54,432 nt of DNA from positions 1 through 54,432 of the forward strand of contig JAFUCP010000099.1 in NCBI GenBank assembly GCA_017459565.1, given 5' to 3'. This document shows positions 36,457 to 44,755 of this stretch, piece by piece (positions within the stretch are counted from its first letter, which is position 1; the number at the start of each line of letters is the position of its first letter). The stretch comes from Clostridia bacterium (GTDB taxonomy: Bacteria > Bacillota > Clostridia > Christensenellales > Aristaeellaceae). The position numbers and the translations under genes are program-made. The notes under the pieces are model-generated. The model saw only the letters and a program-made list of their open reading frames with translations, was not told the origin of the DNA and did no database searches.

Positions 36457-36500
36457 ATGTCGTCTATTCAGCGATTGAACAGAGCATTGACTTCAGGCGC

Positions 36501-36647
36501 TCATTCCTGTGGCTTTTTAGGTTGCCTGATATTCGTGTAATCTATATACCCAAACCCAATGGGCTTTGCACCGCCCGCGACCTCTTCCAGCTGTTCCTCT
36601 TTCAGTTCGATCGTCTCGTTTTCCTTCTCCTTCATTTCCTGCGTCAT
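36501..36647 (-). CDS. 48-residue peptide with double-glycine leader (bacteriocin- or RiPP-like precursor)
   Basis: ATG 36647 follows GGAGG by 7 bases, an ideal ribosome-binding site. The first 27 residues are an acidic, helical leader ending ELKEEQLEEVAGG, the ELxxxxLxxVAGG pattern recognised by C39 peptidase/ABC exporters. The remaining 21 residues form a core rich in Gly, Ile, Tyr and Pro, ending QPKKPQE. There is no Cys, so lanthionine or sactionine rings are not possible. A TGTTACAAT extended -10 lies about 30-40 bases upstream. No modifying enzyme, immunity gene or C39 transporter is in the window, so it is an orphan precursor that would rely on machinery elsewhere. It could be a bacteriocin or a signalling peptide. 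Confidence 0.75.
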   Translation of the reverse strand: MTQEMKEKENETIELKEEQLEEVAGGAKPIGFGYIDYTNIRQPKKPQE

Positions 36648-36746
36648 GTAATCTCCTCCTCAAATTTTCCGGGATTATTGTAACACGGGATATGTCACAG
36701 AGTAGTTCCCCTCGTTACATCAGGCTTTGATGCCCCTCTTCAAGCC

Positions 36747-36778
36747 GTGATGCCCAGGCCCAAGGGCCTGGGCATCAC
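36747..36778. repeat. Perfect 15-bp inverted repeat with 2-base loop
   Basis: GTGATGCCCAGGCCC (36747-36761) pairs perfectly with GGGCCTGGGCATCAC (36764-36778). On the minus strand it ends the glmM-side transcript, but there is no T run. A cruciform or strong mRNA hairpin is expected. Confidence 0.7.
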
Positions 36779-36792
36779 CGTTCAGACGTTCC

Positions 36793-36948
36793 TTATGCCG
36801 CGGGCTCCAACGCCTCGGCGTCGGCCTGGTTGCGGATGCGGTCCAGGTTAAAGCTCATCTCCTGCTCGTCCAGCGCGCCGTGCAGGGCGGTCTCATAGCC
36901 GGTCCGCTGGGCCCGGCGCTTGATCTCCGGCTGGAGGAATACCGGCAT
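36793..36948 (-). other. Short open frame after glmM, possible gene remnant
   Basis: The frame from ATG 36948 encodes 51 residues (MPVFLQPEIKRRAQRTGYE to EALEPAA), and it stays open upstream into glmM with a coding-like sequence (YKKGQQGKQTGKESFNTLA) but no start codon or Shine-Dalgarno. It looks like the 3' end of a gene whose start is lost, or a peptide translated by coupling to glmM. Not recognised. Confidence 0.3.
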
Positions 36949-37034
36949 GGCCAGGGTGTTGAAGCTCTCTTTTCCGGTCTGCTTGCCCTGCTGGCCTTTC
37001 TTGTATTGCTCAGGTCCGGCTTTTACGCCAGGCT

Positions 37035-38423
37035 TTATTTCACCGCGTGTCCCTTTTCCACGATCACATCCACGACGGACTGGGCCAGGGCAAGGCACTG
37101 CTCGTCGCTCTCGGCCTCCACCATCACGCGGACCACGGGCTCCGTGCCGGATTCGCGCACCAGTATGCGGCCCGTGGCGCCCAGCGTCTGCTCCACCTCG
37201 CGCACCTTTGCCTGCACATCGGGGTCGGCCTGGGCCTCGGCCTTGTCGTAGACCTTCACGTTGATCAGCTCCTGCGGGTACATCCTGAAGCCCTCGCACA
37301 ACTCGCTCATCTTCTTCTTGCGGGCCAGCATACACTCCATCATCTTCAGGCTCGTCAGCAGGCCGTCGCCGGTGGTGGCGTACTTGGAAAAGATGATGTG
37401 GCCGGATTGCTCCCCACCCAGGCGGCAGCCGTGGGCGCTCATATATTCATAGACATACTTGTCGCCCACCTTGGTCTTGACGCAGTCGATGCCCCGCTCC
37501 GCCAGCGCCTTGAACAGACCGAAGTTGCTCATCACCGTGGCGACGATGGGCTTGTCCACCAGTTTGCCCCTGTCCTGCATGTAGCAGGCATAGGCGTACA
37601 GGATGTGGTCGCCGGTCAGCACGTTGCCCTTCTCGTCCACGCACAGGCAGCGGTCCGCGTCGCCGTCATAGGCAAAGCCAATGTCCAGCTGGTTGTCCAG
37701 TACGAACTGCTGCAGCGCCTCGATATGGGTGCTGCCGCAGCCCATGTTGATGTTCAGGCCGTCCGGCTCCACGCCCATCACGCAGGTCTTGGCCCCCAGG
37801 GCCTCGAACACCGCCTTGGCAATGCTCCAGGACGCGCCGTTGGCACAGTCCAGGCCCACCTTCAGCCCCCGGAAGCTGTACATGCCGTGACTGATCAGAT
37901 AGCCGATATAGCGGTTCCTGCCGCTGACATAGTCCACGGTGCAGCCGATGTTCTCCTTGGTGGCGAAGGGCAGCTCCTTCACCTGCTGGCCAAACACGTT
38001 CAGCCTTCCGTCCAGGTAATCCTCGATCAGCGCGATCGTATTCTCGCCCATCTTCTCCCCCTTGCCGTCCAGCAGCTTGATGCCGTTGTCGTAAAAGGGA
38101 TTGTGAGAGGCAGAGATCATGATGCCGCAATCGAACTCGTCCACGTGGGTCACCCAGGCCACGCTGGGCGTGGTGGTGACGTGGAGCATGTAGGCATCCG
38201 CGCCGCTGGCCGTCACGCCCGCCACCAGCGCGTATTCAAACATGTAAGAGGAACGGCGCGTGTCCTTGCCGATGACGATTCTGGCCCGCGCCCGATTGCC
38301 GGAAAAGCGCTTTTGCTGCGCGTAGTACCAGCCCAGAAAGCGCCCCACCTGATAGGCGTGATCCGCCGTCAGATTGATGTTGGCCTCCCCCCGGAAGCCG
38401 TCCGTGCCGAAGTATTTGCCCAT
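37035..38423 (-). CDS. glmM: Phosphoglucosamine mutase GlmM
   Basis: 462 residues, the usual GlmM size. The N-terminal FGTDGFRGEAN, the phosphoserine loop MISASHNPFYDNGIK (catalytic Ser about 106), the metal loop DGDADR, GGEQSGHI and the C-terminal phosphate-binding RESGTEPVVRV are all present. It converts glucosamine-6-phosphate to glucosamine-1-phosphate on the way to UDP-GlcNAc. It lies 27 bases after nagB and is the last clear gene of the glmS operon. The active site Ser must be phosphorylated to work. Confidence 0.96.
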   Translation of the reverse strand: MGKYFGTDGFRGEANINLTADHAYQVGRFLGWYYAQQKRFSGNRARARIVIGKDTRRSSYMFEYALVAGVTASGADAYMLHVTTTPSVAWVTHVDEFDCGIMISASHNPFYDNGIKLLDGKGEKMGENTIALIEDYLDGRLNVFGQQVKELPFATKENIGCTVDYVSGRNRYIGYLISHGMYSFRGLKVGLDCANGASWSIAKAVFEALGAKTCVMGVEPDGLNINMGCGSTHIEALQQFVLDNQLDIGFAYDGDADRCLCVDEKGNVLTGDHILYAYACYMQDRGKLVDKPIVATVMSNFGLFKALAERGIDCVKTKVGDKYVYEYMSAHGCRLGGEQSGHIIFSKYATTGDGLLTSLKMMECMLARKKKMSELCEGFRMYPQELINVKVYDKAEAQADPDVQAKVREVEQTLGATGRILVRESGTEPVVRVMVEAESDEQCLALAQSVVDVIVEKGHAVK

Positions 38424-38450
38424 AAGGTTTTCCTTTCTTGAAATTCGAAT

Positions 38451-39239
38451 TTACAGCCTCTCTTCCCGCTCAATGTCCAGGAAGTACTTATAGGTGTCCA
38501 CCGTCAGCTCCCCGCAGGCGGGCTCGTCGCAGGCGATGATGGCGGCGGGATGCATTTGCAGGGCGGAGCAGGTCCACTTCTGGCTGACGCCGCCCTCCAC
38601 GCTGGCCGCCAGGGCCCGGGCCTTGTTGTGGCCGTTGATGAGAATCAGCACCTCCCGGGCGTCCATCACCGTGCCGATGCCCACGGAGAGGGCCTTCGCC
38701 GGCACCTTTTCGGGGTCGTTTTCGAAGAAGCGGGAATTGACGATGCGCGTATCGGTGGTCAGCGCGCGCACACCCGTGCGGGAGGTCAGCGAGGTGAAGG
38801 GCTCATTGAAGGCCAGGTGGCCGTCCACGCCGATGCCGCCCATGAACAGGTCGATGCCCCCGCAGGCGGCGATCTTCGCCTCATAGCGCGCGCACTCCGC
38901 CTCCGGGTCCGCGGCCATGCCGTCGAGGATGTTCACGTTGTTACGAGGGATATCGATGTGGTCAAAGAAGTTGGACCACATGAAGTGCCAGTAGCTCTGC
39001 TCATGCTCCCGGGGCAGGCCCAGATACTCGTCCATGTTAAAAGTGACGACGTTCCCGAAGGATACCTCGCCCGCCCGGTTCATCCGGGCCAGCTCCGCGT
39101 ACACGCCCAGCGGCGAGGAGCCCGTGGGCAGGCCCAGCACAAATGGACGGTCCGCCGCGTGGGCGTTGATCCTGGCGGCGATATGGCTTGCCGCCCACTT
39201 GCACATCTTGTCATAGTTCTCCTGAATGACTACCCGCAT
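38451..39239 (-). CDS. nagB: Glucosamine-6-phosphate deaminase
   Basis: 262 residues. ATG 39239 follows AAGGAG. Typical motifs are LGLPTGSSPLGVY, the FNMDEYLGL segment with the catalytic Asp (about 70), and GIGVDGHLAFNEP. It converts glucosamine-6-phosphate to fructose-6-phosphate and ammonia, the reverse direction of GlmS. Presence of both in one operon suggests amino-sugar recycling is balanced by metabolite levels rather than by separate transcription. It starts 14 bases after the acyltransferase stop. Confidence 0.95.
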   Translation of the reverse strand: MRVVIQENYDKMCKWAASHIAARINAHAADRPFVLGLPTGSSPLGVYAELARMNRAGEVSFGNVVTFNMDEYLGLPREHEQSYWHFMWSNFFDHIDIPRNNVNILDGMAADPEAECARYEAKIAACGGIDLFMGGIGVDGHLAFNEPFTSLTSRTGVRALTTDTRIVNSRFFENDPEKVPAKALSVGIGTVMDAREVLILINGHNKARALAASVEGGVSQKWTCSALQMHPAAIIACDEPACGELTVDTYKYFLDIEREERL

Positions 39240-39253
39240 GATGACACGCTCCT

Positions 39254-39913
39254 TTATACCTTGTGGATGATGGTTCCATCGTTTTTGTAAATGCTTCCCT
39301 CGGGCACAACGCTGCGCACGCAGGACGTAGGATATATATTGCTGCCCCGTCCCACCACGGTGCCGGGGTTCAGCACGCTGTTGCAGCCGCACTCCACGAA
39401 ATCCCCCAGCATGGCCCCGACCTTTTTAAGTCCGGTTTCAAGATCGCCCCCGGGAGCGTGTACCGTCACAGGCCGCTTGTCCGAGCGCACATTGCTGGTG
39501 ATCGACCCCGCCCCCATGTGGGCGCGATAGCCGAGTATGGAATCGCCCACGTAGTTGTAGTGAGGCGTCTGCACACGGTCGAACAGGATCACGTTTTTCA
39601 GTTCGCAGGAATTGCCCACCACGCAGTCCGCGCCCACCAGCGCCGAGCCACGCACAAAGGCGCAGTGGCGCACCTCGGTGTTGGGGCCGATGATGCAGGG
39701 CGCGCCCAGATACGCGGAGGGAAACACCTTTGCCGTCCTGTGGACCCAGACGTGTTCGGAAATCTCCGCGTACTCGGAAGGGTCCAGCTTTGCGCCCAGT
39801 GCCAGGATCATGTCCTTGATGCCGGCGAGCGCCTCCCAGGGCCAGGTGAACCCTCGCAGGTAGTCCGCCGCCAGGGTGTGGTCCAGGTCGTATAAATCCG
39901 AAATCGTGTACAT
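39254..39913 (-). CDS. Left-handed beta-helix acyltransferase related to GlmU C-terminal domain
   Basis: 219 residues from ATG 39913, preceded by GGAGG. After a 60-residue helical N-terminus come hexapeptide repeats (VWVHRTAKVFPSAYLGAPC, GPNTEVRHCAFVRGS, GYRAHMGAGSITSNVRSDK, NPGTVVGRGSNIYPTSCVR) that fold as a left-handed beta-helix. The layout is like the acetyltransferase half of GlmU, but the uridylyltransferase half is missing, and the typical GlmU active-site segments are only partly matched. It may bind or modify an amino sugar or UDP-sugar. It lies between glmS and nagB in the amino-sugar operon. Confidence 0.75.
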   Translation of the reverse strand: MYTISDLYDLDHTLAADYLRGFTWPWEALAGIKDMILALGAKLDPSEYAEISEHVWVHRTAKVFPSAYLGAPCIIGPNTEVRHCAFVRGSALVGADCVVGNSCELKNVILFDRVQTPHYNYVGDSILGYRAHMGAGSITSNVRSDKRPVTVHAPGGDLETGLKKVGAMLGDFVECGCNSVLNPGTVVGRGSNIYPTSCVRSVVPEGSIYKNDGTIIHKV

Positions 39914-39944
39914 AGCCGCCTCCATATTCTGAATCCGTTCGGTT

Positions 39945-41813
39945 TCACTCCACCGTCACGCTCTTGGCCAGGTTGCGCGGCTTGTCCACGTCCAGGCCCC
40001 GGGCGACGCTGGTGTAATAGCCCAGCAGCTGCAAGGGAATCACCGCCAGGCTGGCCATGAAGTGCTGGTCCGCCCGGGGGACGTACACCGTGAAATCGGC
40101 AGTGTCCTCCACGCTGTAATGGCCATAGCCCGTCAGGCCCATCAGATAGGCGCCCCGGGCCTTGCACTCCACCATGTTGCTGATCGTCTTTTCAAACAGG
40201 TCGTTCTGCGTCAGCACGCCGATGACCAGCGTGCCGTTTTCCAGCAGGCTGATGGTGCCGTGCTTCAATTCTCCGGCGGCATAGGCCTCGGAGTGGATGT
40301 AGCTGATCTCCTTCATCTTCAGGCTGCCCTCGAGGCTGACGGCATAATCCAGCCCGCGCCCGATGAAGAAGATGTCCCGCGCGCCGGCAAACTTGGAGGC
40401 GAACCACTGTATGCGTTCCTTGTCCTCCAGCAGCCGCTCCATCTTTTCGGGCAACGCGCGCAGCTGACCGACATAGTAGGCGCAGGCGTCCCCGTCGAGC
40501 TTGCCCCGGGCCCGGCCCAGCGCCACGGCCAGCGCGTACATGGCCGCCAGCTGGGCGGAATAGGCCTTCGTGGTCGCCACGGCGATCTCCGGCCCGGCCA
40601 GCGTATACAGCACGTTGTCCGCCTCCCGGGCAATGGTGGAGCCCACCACGTTGACGACGGCCAGGGTCCGCAGCCCCCGCTGCTTCGCCATGCGCAGCGC
40701 CGCCAGGCTGTCCGCCGTCTCCCCGGACTGGGAGATGACGATGACCAGCGCGTTTTCGTCCAGCGGCAGCCTCCTGTATCGGAATTCCGAGGCAAGCTCC
40801 ACCCGGACGGGCAGCTCCGCCATGTCCTCCAGCACATACTGCGCCGCCATGCCCACATGCCACGCGGAGCCGCAGGCCGCGATGCAGACCTGGGAGACGG
40901 ATGCCAGCGCTTCATCCGCGAGGCCCGCGCCGGAGAGATCGATTTCGCCCTGGCGGATCAGGCTGCCCAGCGTGTCCCGAACCGCCGCGGGCTGCTCATG
41001 GATCTCCTTGATCATGAAATGCTCAAAGCCGCCCCGCTCGGCCGCCTCGGCGTCCCAGGTGATCTGCGTGATTTGGTTTTCGACCTCGTCGCCGTTCAGA
41101 TCGTAGAAGCTGACGCTATCAGGCGTCAGGCGTGCGATCTCCAGGTTGTCGATGTAATACACGCTGCGCGTATACTTCAATATCGCCGGCACGTCCGAGG
41201 CCAGGTAGCTCTCCCCGTCGCCCACGCCGATGATCATCGGGGAATCCTTGCGCGCGGCGAACAGTTCGCCGGGGTAATCCCTGAACATCAGCGCCAGCGC
41301 GTAGCTGCCCCGAACGCGCACCATCGTGCGGTTGATGGCGTCCACCGGGCCGAGGCGGTATTTGTTGTAATAATAATCCACCAGCTTCACGGCCACCTCG
41401 GTGTCCGTTTCGCTGTAGAACTGATAGCCGTGGCGCAGCAGCTTCGCCTTGAGTTCATCGCAGTTTTCGATGATCCCGTTGTGGACGCCCACGACCTCGG
41501 ATTCCACCGGGCCGGAGCCCGTGCCGCTGCAATTGCCGCTGACATGGGGATGGGCGTTGGTCTGGCTGGGCTCGCCGTGGGTGGCCCAGCGCGTGTGCCC
41601 GATGCCGCAGCTGCCCGGCAGGGCGCGCCCGCCGTCCGTCTTTTCCACCAGGTTGCGCAGCTTGCCCGTGGCCTTCACCACCTGCGCCAGCTCGCCGCCG
41701 TCGCGCACCGCGAGTCCCGCGGAATCATAGCCGCGATATTCCAGCCTGGCCAGCCCGTCCAGCAGGATCGGCGCGGCCTCGCGTCCGCCCGTATAGCCCA
41801 CTATTCCGCACAT
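39945..41813 (-). CDS. glmS: Glutamine-fructose-6-phosphate aminotransferase GlmS
   Basis: 622 residues from ATG 41813, beginning MCGIVGYTGG with the N-terminal catalytic Cys exposed after Met removal. The glutaminase half (1-240) is followed by two SIS sugar-isomerase domains, with QSGETADSLAAL, AYSAQLAAMYAL and a C-terminus of KPRNLAKSVTVE. It makes glucosamine-6-phosphate from fructose-6-phosphate and glutamine, the first step to UDP-GlcNAc. An in-frame extension to 41867 was rejected because MCGIVGY is the true mature start. The promoter is near consensus. A glmS ribozyme was looked for in the leader and not found. Confidence 0.97.
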   Translation of the reverse strand: MCGIVGYTGGREAAPILLDGLARLEYRGYDSAGLAVRDGGELAQVVKATGKLRNLVEKTDGGRALPGSCGIGHTRWATHGEPSQTNAHPHVSGNCSGTGSGPVESEVVGVHNGIIENCDELKAKLLRHGYQFYSETDTEVAVKLVDYYYNKYRLGPVDAINRTMVRVRGSYALALMFRDYPGELFAARKDSPMIIGVGDGESYLASDVPAILKYTRSVYYIDNLEIARLTPDSVSFYDLNGDEVENQITQITWDAEAAERGGFEHFMIKEIHEQPAAVRDTLGSLIRQGEIDLSGAGLADEALASVSQVCIAACGSAWHVGMAAQYVLEDMAELPVRVELASEFRYRRLPLDENALVIVISQSGETADSLAALRMAKQRGLRTLAVVNVVGSTIAREADNVLYTLAGPEIAVATTKAYSAQLAAMYALAVALGRARGKLDGDACAYYVGQLRALPEKMERLLEDKERIQWFASKFAGARDIFFIGRGLDYAVSLEGSLKMKEISYIHSEAYAAGELKHGTISLLENGTLVIGVLTQNDLFEKTISNMVECKARGAYLMGLTGYGHYSVEDTADFTVYVPRADQHFMASLAVIPLQLLGYYTSVARGLDVDKPRNLAKSVTVE

Positions 41814-41964
41814 GCCCGGAACCACCCCCTTAAAAAGCGCCGCACCGGATGCCCGTGCGCCGTCCATTGCATCATACAGCCGCCACCGCCTCCATTATGC
41901 CGGACGTCTCCGTTTTCCCGGCGTCCGGGGGCAGCTTCACCGCATGGAAAAACATTTCAATTTA

Positions 41965-41993
41965 ATTATAGGCAGAGGTTAATGAAAAGTCAA
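41965..41993 (-). promoter_or_regulatory. Near-consensus promoter of the glmS operon
   Basis: On the minus strand -35 TTGACT, 17-base spacer, -10 TATAAT. The leader is about 145 bases and hairpin-rich. Confidence 0.9.
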
Positions 41994-42055
41994 TGTATCC
42001 GCTTGTTATAATAGGTAAAATTCAAATCCCGCGCCGCCGGACGGCAGTCCACGCG

Positions 42056-42095
42056 AAAAGCGGGTTCCCCCTCCCCCATGGGAAAGAGAACCCGC
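42056..42095 (-). terminator. Intrinsic terminator of the SASP gene
   Basis: On the minus strand GCGGGTTC (42095-42088) and GAACCCGC (42067-42060) form an outer stem with an inner CTTTCCC/GGGAGGG-type pairing, followed by TTTT. It is about 65 bases past the stop at 42159. Confidence 0.75.
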
Positions 42096-42158
42096 AGGCC
42101 CGCGGCGCTTTTGCGGGTCGGCTTCCCGCATCTGCGCCGCGCCTTGCCTCAGGATGGC

Positions 42159-42377
42159 TCAGTAGCGGGAGCCGCCGCTCATCTGGCGCTCCTGGGCCTC
42201 GATCATCTTCTTGACCATGTTGCCGCCGATGTGGCCGGCGTCGCGGGCGGAGATGTTGCCGTTGTAGCCCTGATTCAGGGTGATGCCCAGCTCGTTGGCC
42301 ACCTCGTGCTTCATGTTGTACATCGCTTCGCGCGCCTCGGGCACATTGATCTGGTTGTTGGTGTTGTTGTTCGCCAT
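42159..42377 (-). CDS. Alpha/beta-type small acid-soluble spore protein
   Basis: 72 residues, with AAAGGGG before the ATG. Family features are the Asn-rich N-terminus, EAREAMYNMKHEVANELGI, and the ARDAGHIGGNMVKKMIE motif that holds the germination-protease cleavage and DNA-binding residues. These proteins coat forespore DNA and protect it from UV and heat. A SigG-like promoter (GTGTA, 17 bases, CAAAATA) lies 60-90 bases upstream, matching forespore expression. The gene has its own terminator. Confidence 0.97.
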   Translation of the reverse strand: MANNNTNNQINVPEAREAMYNMKHEVANELGITLNQGYNGNISARDAGHIGGNMVKKMIEAQERQMSGGSRY

Positions 42378-42436
42378 TTTGAATGACCCCTTTCAAATTG
42401 TTTTGACTTTCCGGCGTGCGCCGTTCAGTCTGAAAC

Positions 42437-42465
42437 TATTTTGACCCGAGTCATGGCTTTTACAC
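42437..42465 (-). promoter_or_regulatory. Candidate SigG-type promoter of the SASP gene
   Basis: On the minus strand GTGTA (-35) and CAAAATA (-10) are 17 bases apart; the SigG consensus is GHATR and CATNHTA, so each box differs at one position. Identified by eye. Confidence 0.45.
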
Positions 42466-42501
42466 TGGAAATTGCCCACTGTCATTCAATTCAAAAAAAG
42501 G

Positions 42502-42538
42502 AAAAAAAAGCCGCGCCCTCGACGTATCGAGGGCGCGG
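42502..42538 (-). terminator. Strong intrinsic terminator of the amylase gene
   Basis: On the minus strand CCGCGCCCTCGA (42538-42527) pairs perfectly with TCGAGGGCGCGG (42522-42511), 4-base loop, then C and eight T. Confidence 0.95.
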
Positions 42539-42556
42539 AAGGGGTTGCGGGGAGGC

Positions 42557-44608
42557 TCACCGGGCCACAAGCACCGCGGCGCTGAACGCGGGCGCGGTAT
42601 AGCGAAGCACGCCCTCCGTCACCAGGCCGGTGACGCTCTTTTGCGCGTCATAGCCCTGCTGGGTGGTGATGAAGCAGGTATAGACGCGCGTTCCCTCGCC
42701 ATAGCCTATATCCCGAAGGGGCAGATCCAGCTCCATGGGACGCTCGGTGTTGTTGCAGACGACGGCCACGGCCTCGTCAGCGTCAAAGCGGCCATAGGCG
42801 ATATAGCCGTAGCCCGCGCACAGGGGCTTGACGCTGCCCGTTTTCAGCGCGGGCAGCTCTGCGCGCAGGCGCGAAAGCGCCCGGTGGTATTCGATGAGGG
42901 AAGCGTCCTCGCCGCCCCAGGGATAGGTGCGCCGGTTGTCCGGGTCCGTCCAGCCCGCGACACCCGCCTCGTCGCCATAGTAGATGGTGGGCGCGCCGGG
43001 CCAGGTCATCTGGATCAGCGCCGCCTCCCGGAACACCTCGGGCCGGATGCCCTCGGTGGCCGCCGCGCTGCCCGCGTTGTTCAGCCGCCCGGCCCGGCCG
43101 TTGGTGCGGGTCATGAACCGGCTGTGATCGTGGTTGCTCAGTTCGTCCATGGCGCAATAGACGGAGGACGTGGGCAGATGTGTCATGGCGGCGAAGATGC
43201 CGTCAAAGAAGGCCACGCCGTTCTGGTACAGATCGTCCCTGCGGTAATCGGAGTGCTTCTCCAGGCCCGTGAGGAAGAAGGAAAGCGGGTCCATGAAGGC
43301 GTCGTAGTTCATCACGCTGTCCCACTCGTCGCCCTCCAGCCATTCCGAGGGATCGCCGTAATGCTCCGCGATGATCAGCAGCTCGCGGTTCACGGCCTTC
43401 ACCCTGCGCCGGAACTCCTTCCAGAACAGGTGGTTGAAGGCGCGGCTCTGACCCAGGTCCGCCGCCACGTCCAGCCGCCAGCCATCGATGCTGTAGGGCG
43501 GCGAGGCCCATTTCTCCGCCACGCTGAAGATCTCGTCGCAGAGAGCGCTGGACTGCTCATAGTACAGCTTGGGCAGGGTTTCGATATCCCACCAGCAGTG
43601 GTAGTCATAGTCGTTTTTGAAGGCGAAGTAGCTGCGATAGGGGCTCTTGGGGTTGCCGAAGGCCCCCTTGCCGTCGTCATACAGGCCTTCCCGGTTCATC
43701 CAGCGGTTGAAGGAGCCGCAGTGATTGAACACGCCGTCCAAAATGATCTTCATGCCCCGGCGGTGGACCTCCCGGCAAAAATTGGCGAACCAGGCGTCGC
43801 TGGCCTCAAGGTTCTCCGCGTCGGTGGTGCGCTGGCGGTACATGGAAGCGGCGGCGTTGTCCCGCGCGTTCGCGCTCAGCGCCGTCCCCCCGTCACGGGC
43901 GATGACGGTCAGGTGGGGATCGATGTGGAAATAATCCTGGGCATCGTACTTGTGGGCGGACGGGGAGACGAATATGGGGTTGAAATAGATCGCCTCCACC
44001 CCCAGGGATTGCAGGTAGTCCAGCTTTTTCAGCACGCCCACCAGGTCGCCGCCGTAGGTGCAGTGATAGTCGTCGTTTTCGGGCAGGGCGTCCCAGGACG
44101 CGGCGTGGCGGATGGGCGCGTTGGCATAGTAGTATTCCCCGTTCCACACGTCGTTGTTCAGATCGCCGTTGCAGAAGCGGTCCGGCAGAATCTGGTACTG
44201 AATCGCGCCCTTGGCCCAGCCTGGCACATGGAAGCCGGGGATGACCCGGAAGGATGCGGTGGGGTCCGGCGAGGGCACGGATTCCACCCAGTGCGGCCCC
44301 AGGCGGTTATAGAGTATGTATCGCCCGTTCCATTCGATCAGGAAGGAATAGAAGATGGTCTTATGCTTGCAATACAGCTTGGCCTCATACCAATCGAAGC
44401 AATCATCGCTGCTGTAGCGGGACATATGCACCTGCTCCGCCGGGAAATCCTTGAGCAGCATCACCGTGGCCTCCGCGCCCTTCTGGATGCGCAGCCGCAC
44501 GGCCACGCAGTCCCCCGCGTCCGGCTCAGCGGGCTGTCTGAAGGCTTCGGTGCCGTCGCTGAAGATGGAAGAAAGCAAGATATCGTATTCGTTATACGGC
44601 TGATTCAT
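42557..44608 (-). CDS. GH13 alpha-amylase-family glycosidase (neopullulanase/cyclomaltodextrinase type)
   Basis: 683 residues, without a signal peptide, so intracellular. An N-terminal carbohydrate-binding beta domain (about 1-120) precedes a GH13 barrel with IQYQILPDRF, GVEAIYFNPIF, ILDGVFNHCG, the nucleophile Asp in GWRLDVA (about 379), the acid Glu in IIAEHYG (about 413) and the stabilising Asp in ELSNHDHSR (about 496). The N-domain plus the GH13 layout is that of neopullulanase, cyclomaltodextrinase and maltogenic amylase, which hydrolyse maltodextrins, pullulan or cyclodextrins. The precise substrate is not readable. It has a consensus promoter and its own terminator, with no transporter genes around. 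Confidence 0.9.
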   Translation of the reverse strand: MNQPYNEYDILLSSIFSDGTEAFRQPAEPDAGDCVAVRLRIQKGAEATVMLLKDFPAEQVHMSRYSSDDCFDWYEAKLYCKHKTIFYSFLIEWNGRYILYNRLGPHWVESVPSPDPTASFRVIPGFHVPGWAKGAIQYQILPDRFCNGDLNNDVWNGEYYYANAPIRHAASWDALPENDDYHCTYGGDLVGVLKKLDYLQSLGVEAIYFNPIFVSPSAHKYDAQDYFHIDPHLTVIARDGGTALSANARDNAAASMYRQRTTDAENLEASDAWFANFCREVHRRGMKIILDGVFNHCGSFNRWMNREGLYDDGKGAFGNPKSPYRSYFAFKNDYDYHCWWDIETLPKLYYEQSSALCDEIFSVAEKWASPPYSIDGWRLDVAADLGQSRAFNHLFWKEFRRRVKAVNRELLIIAEHYGDPSEWLEGDEWDSVMNYDAFMDPLSFFLTGLEKHSDYRRDDLYQNGVAFFDGIFAAMTHLPTSSVYCAMDELSNHDHSRFMTRTNGRAGRLNNAGSAAATEGIRPEVFREAALIQMTWPGAPTIYYGDEAGVAGWTDPDNRRTYPWGGEDASLIEYHRALSRLRAELPALKTGSVKPLCAGYGYIAYGRFDADEAVAVVCNNTERPMELDLPLRDIGYGEGTRVYTCFITTQQGYDAQKSVTGLVTEGVLRYTAPAFSAAVLVAR

Positions 44609-44683
44609 GCGGTCGCGCAGTCCCCTTTGTCATGTTCTTTCAATCGCTTTCAGGGCATGGATACGCCGACACCCTGTTGCAAT

Positions 44684-44712
44684 ATTTTAGGGCAAAACGT
44701 CGAAGGTGTCAA
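44684..44712 (-). promoter_or_regulatory. Promoter of the amylase gene
   Basis: On the minus strand a perfect -35 TTGACA, 17-base spacer, -10 TAAAAT, 76 bases before the start codon. Confidence 0.85.
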
Positions 44713-44755
44713 TTCAGGTTATATTATATCTTTTTTATATGGTTTTAACGCGGCC

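Noticed and set aside
41814..41965. glmS ribozyme in the glmS leader
   Set aside because: The conserved core (AGCGCC... and GUUGACGAGG-like parts) is not present; the leader has hairpins only.
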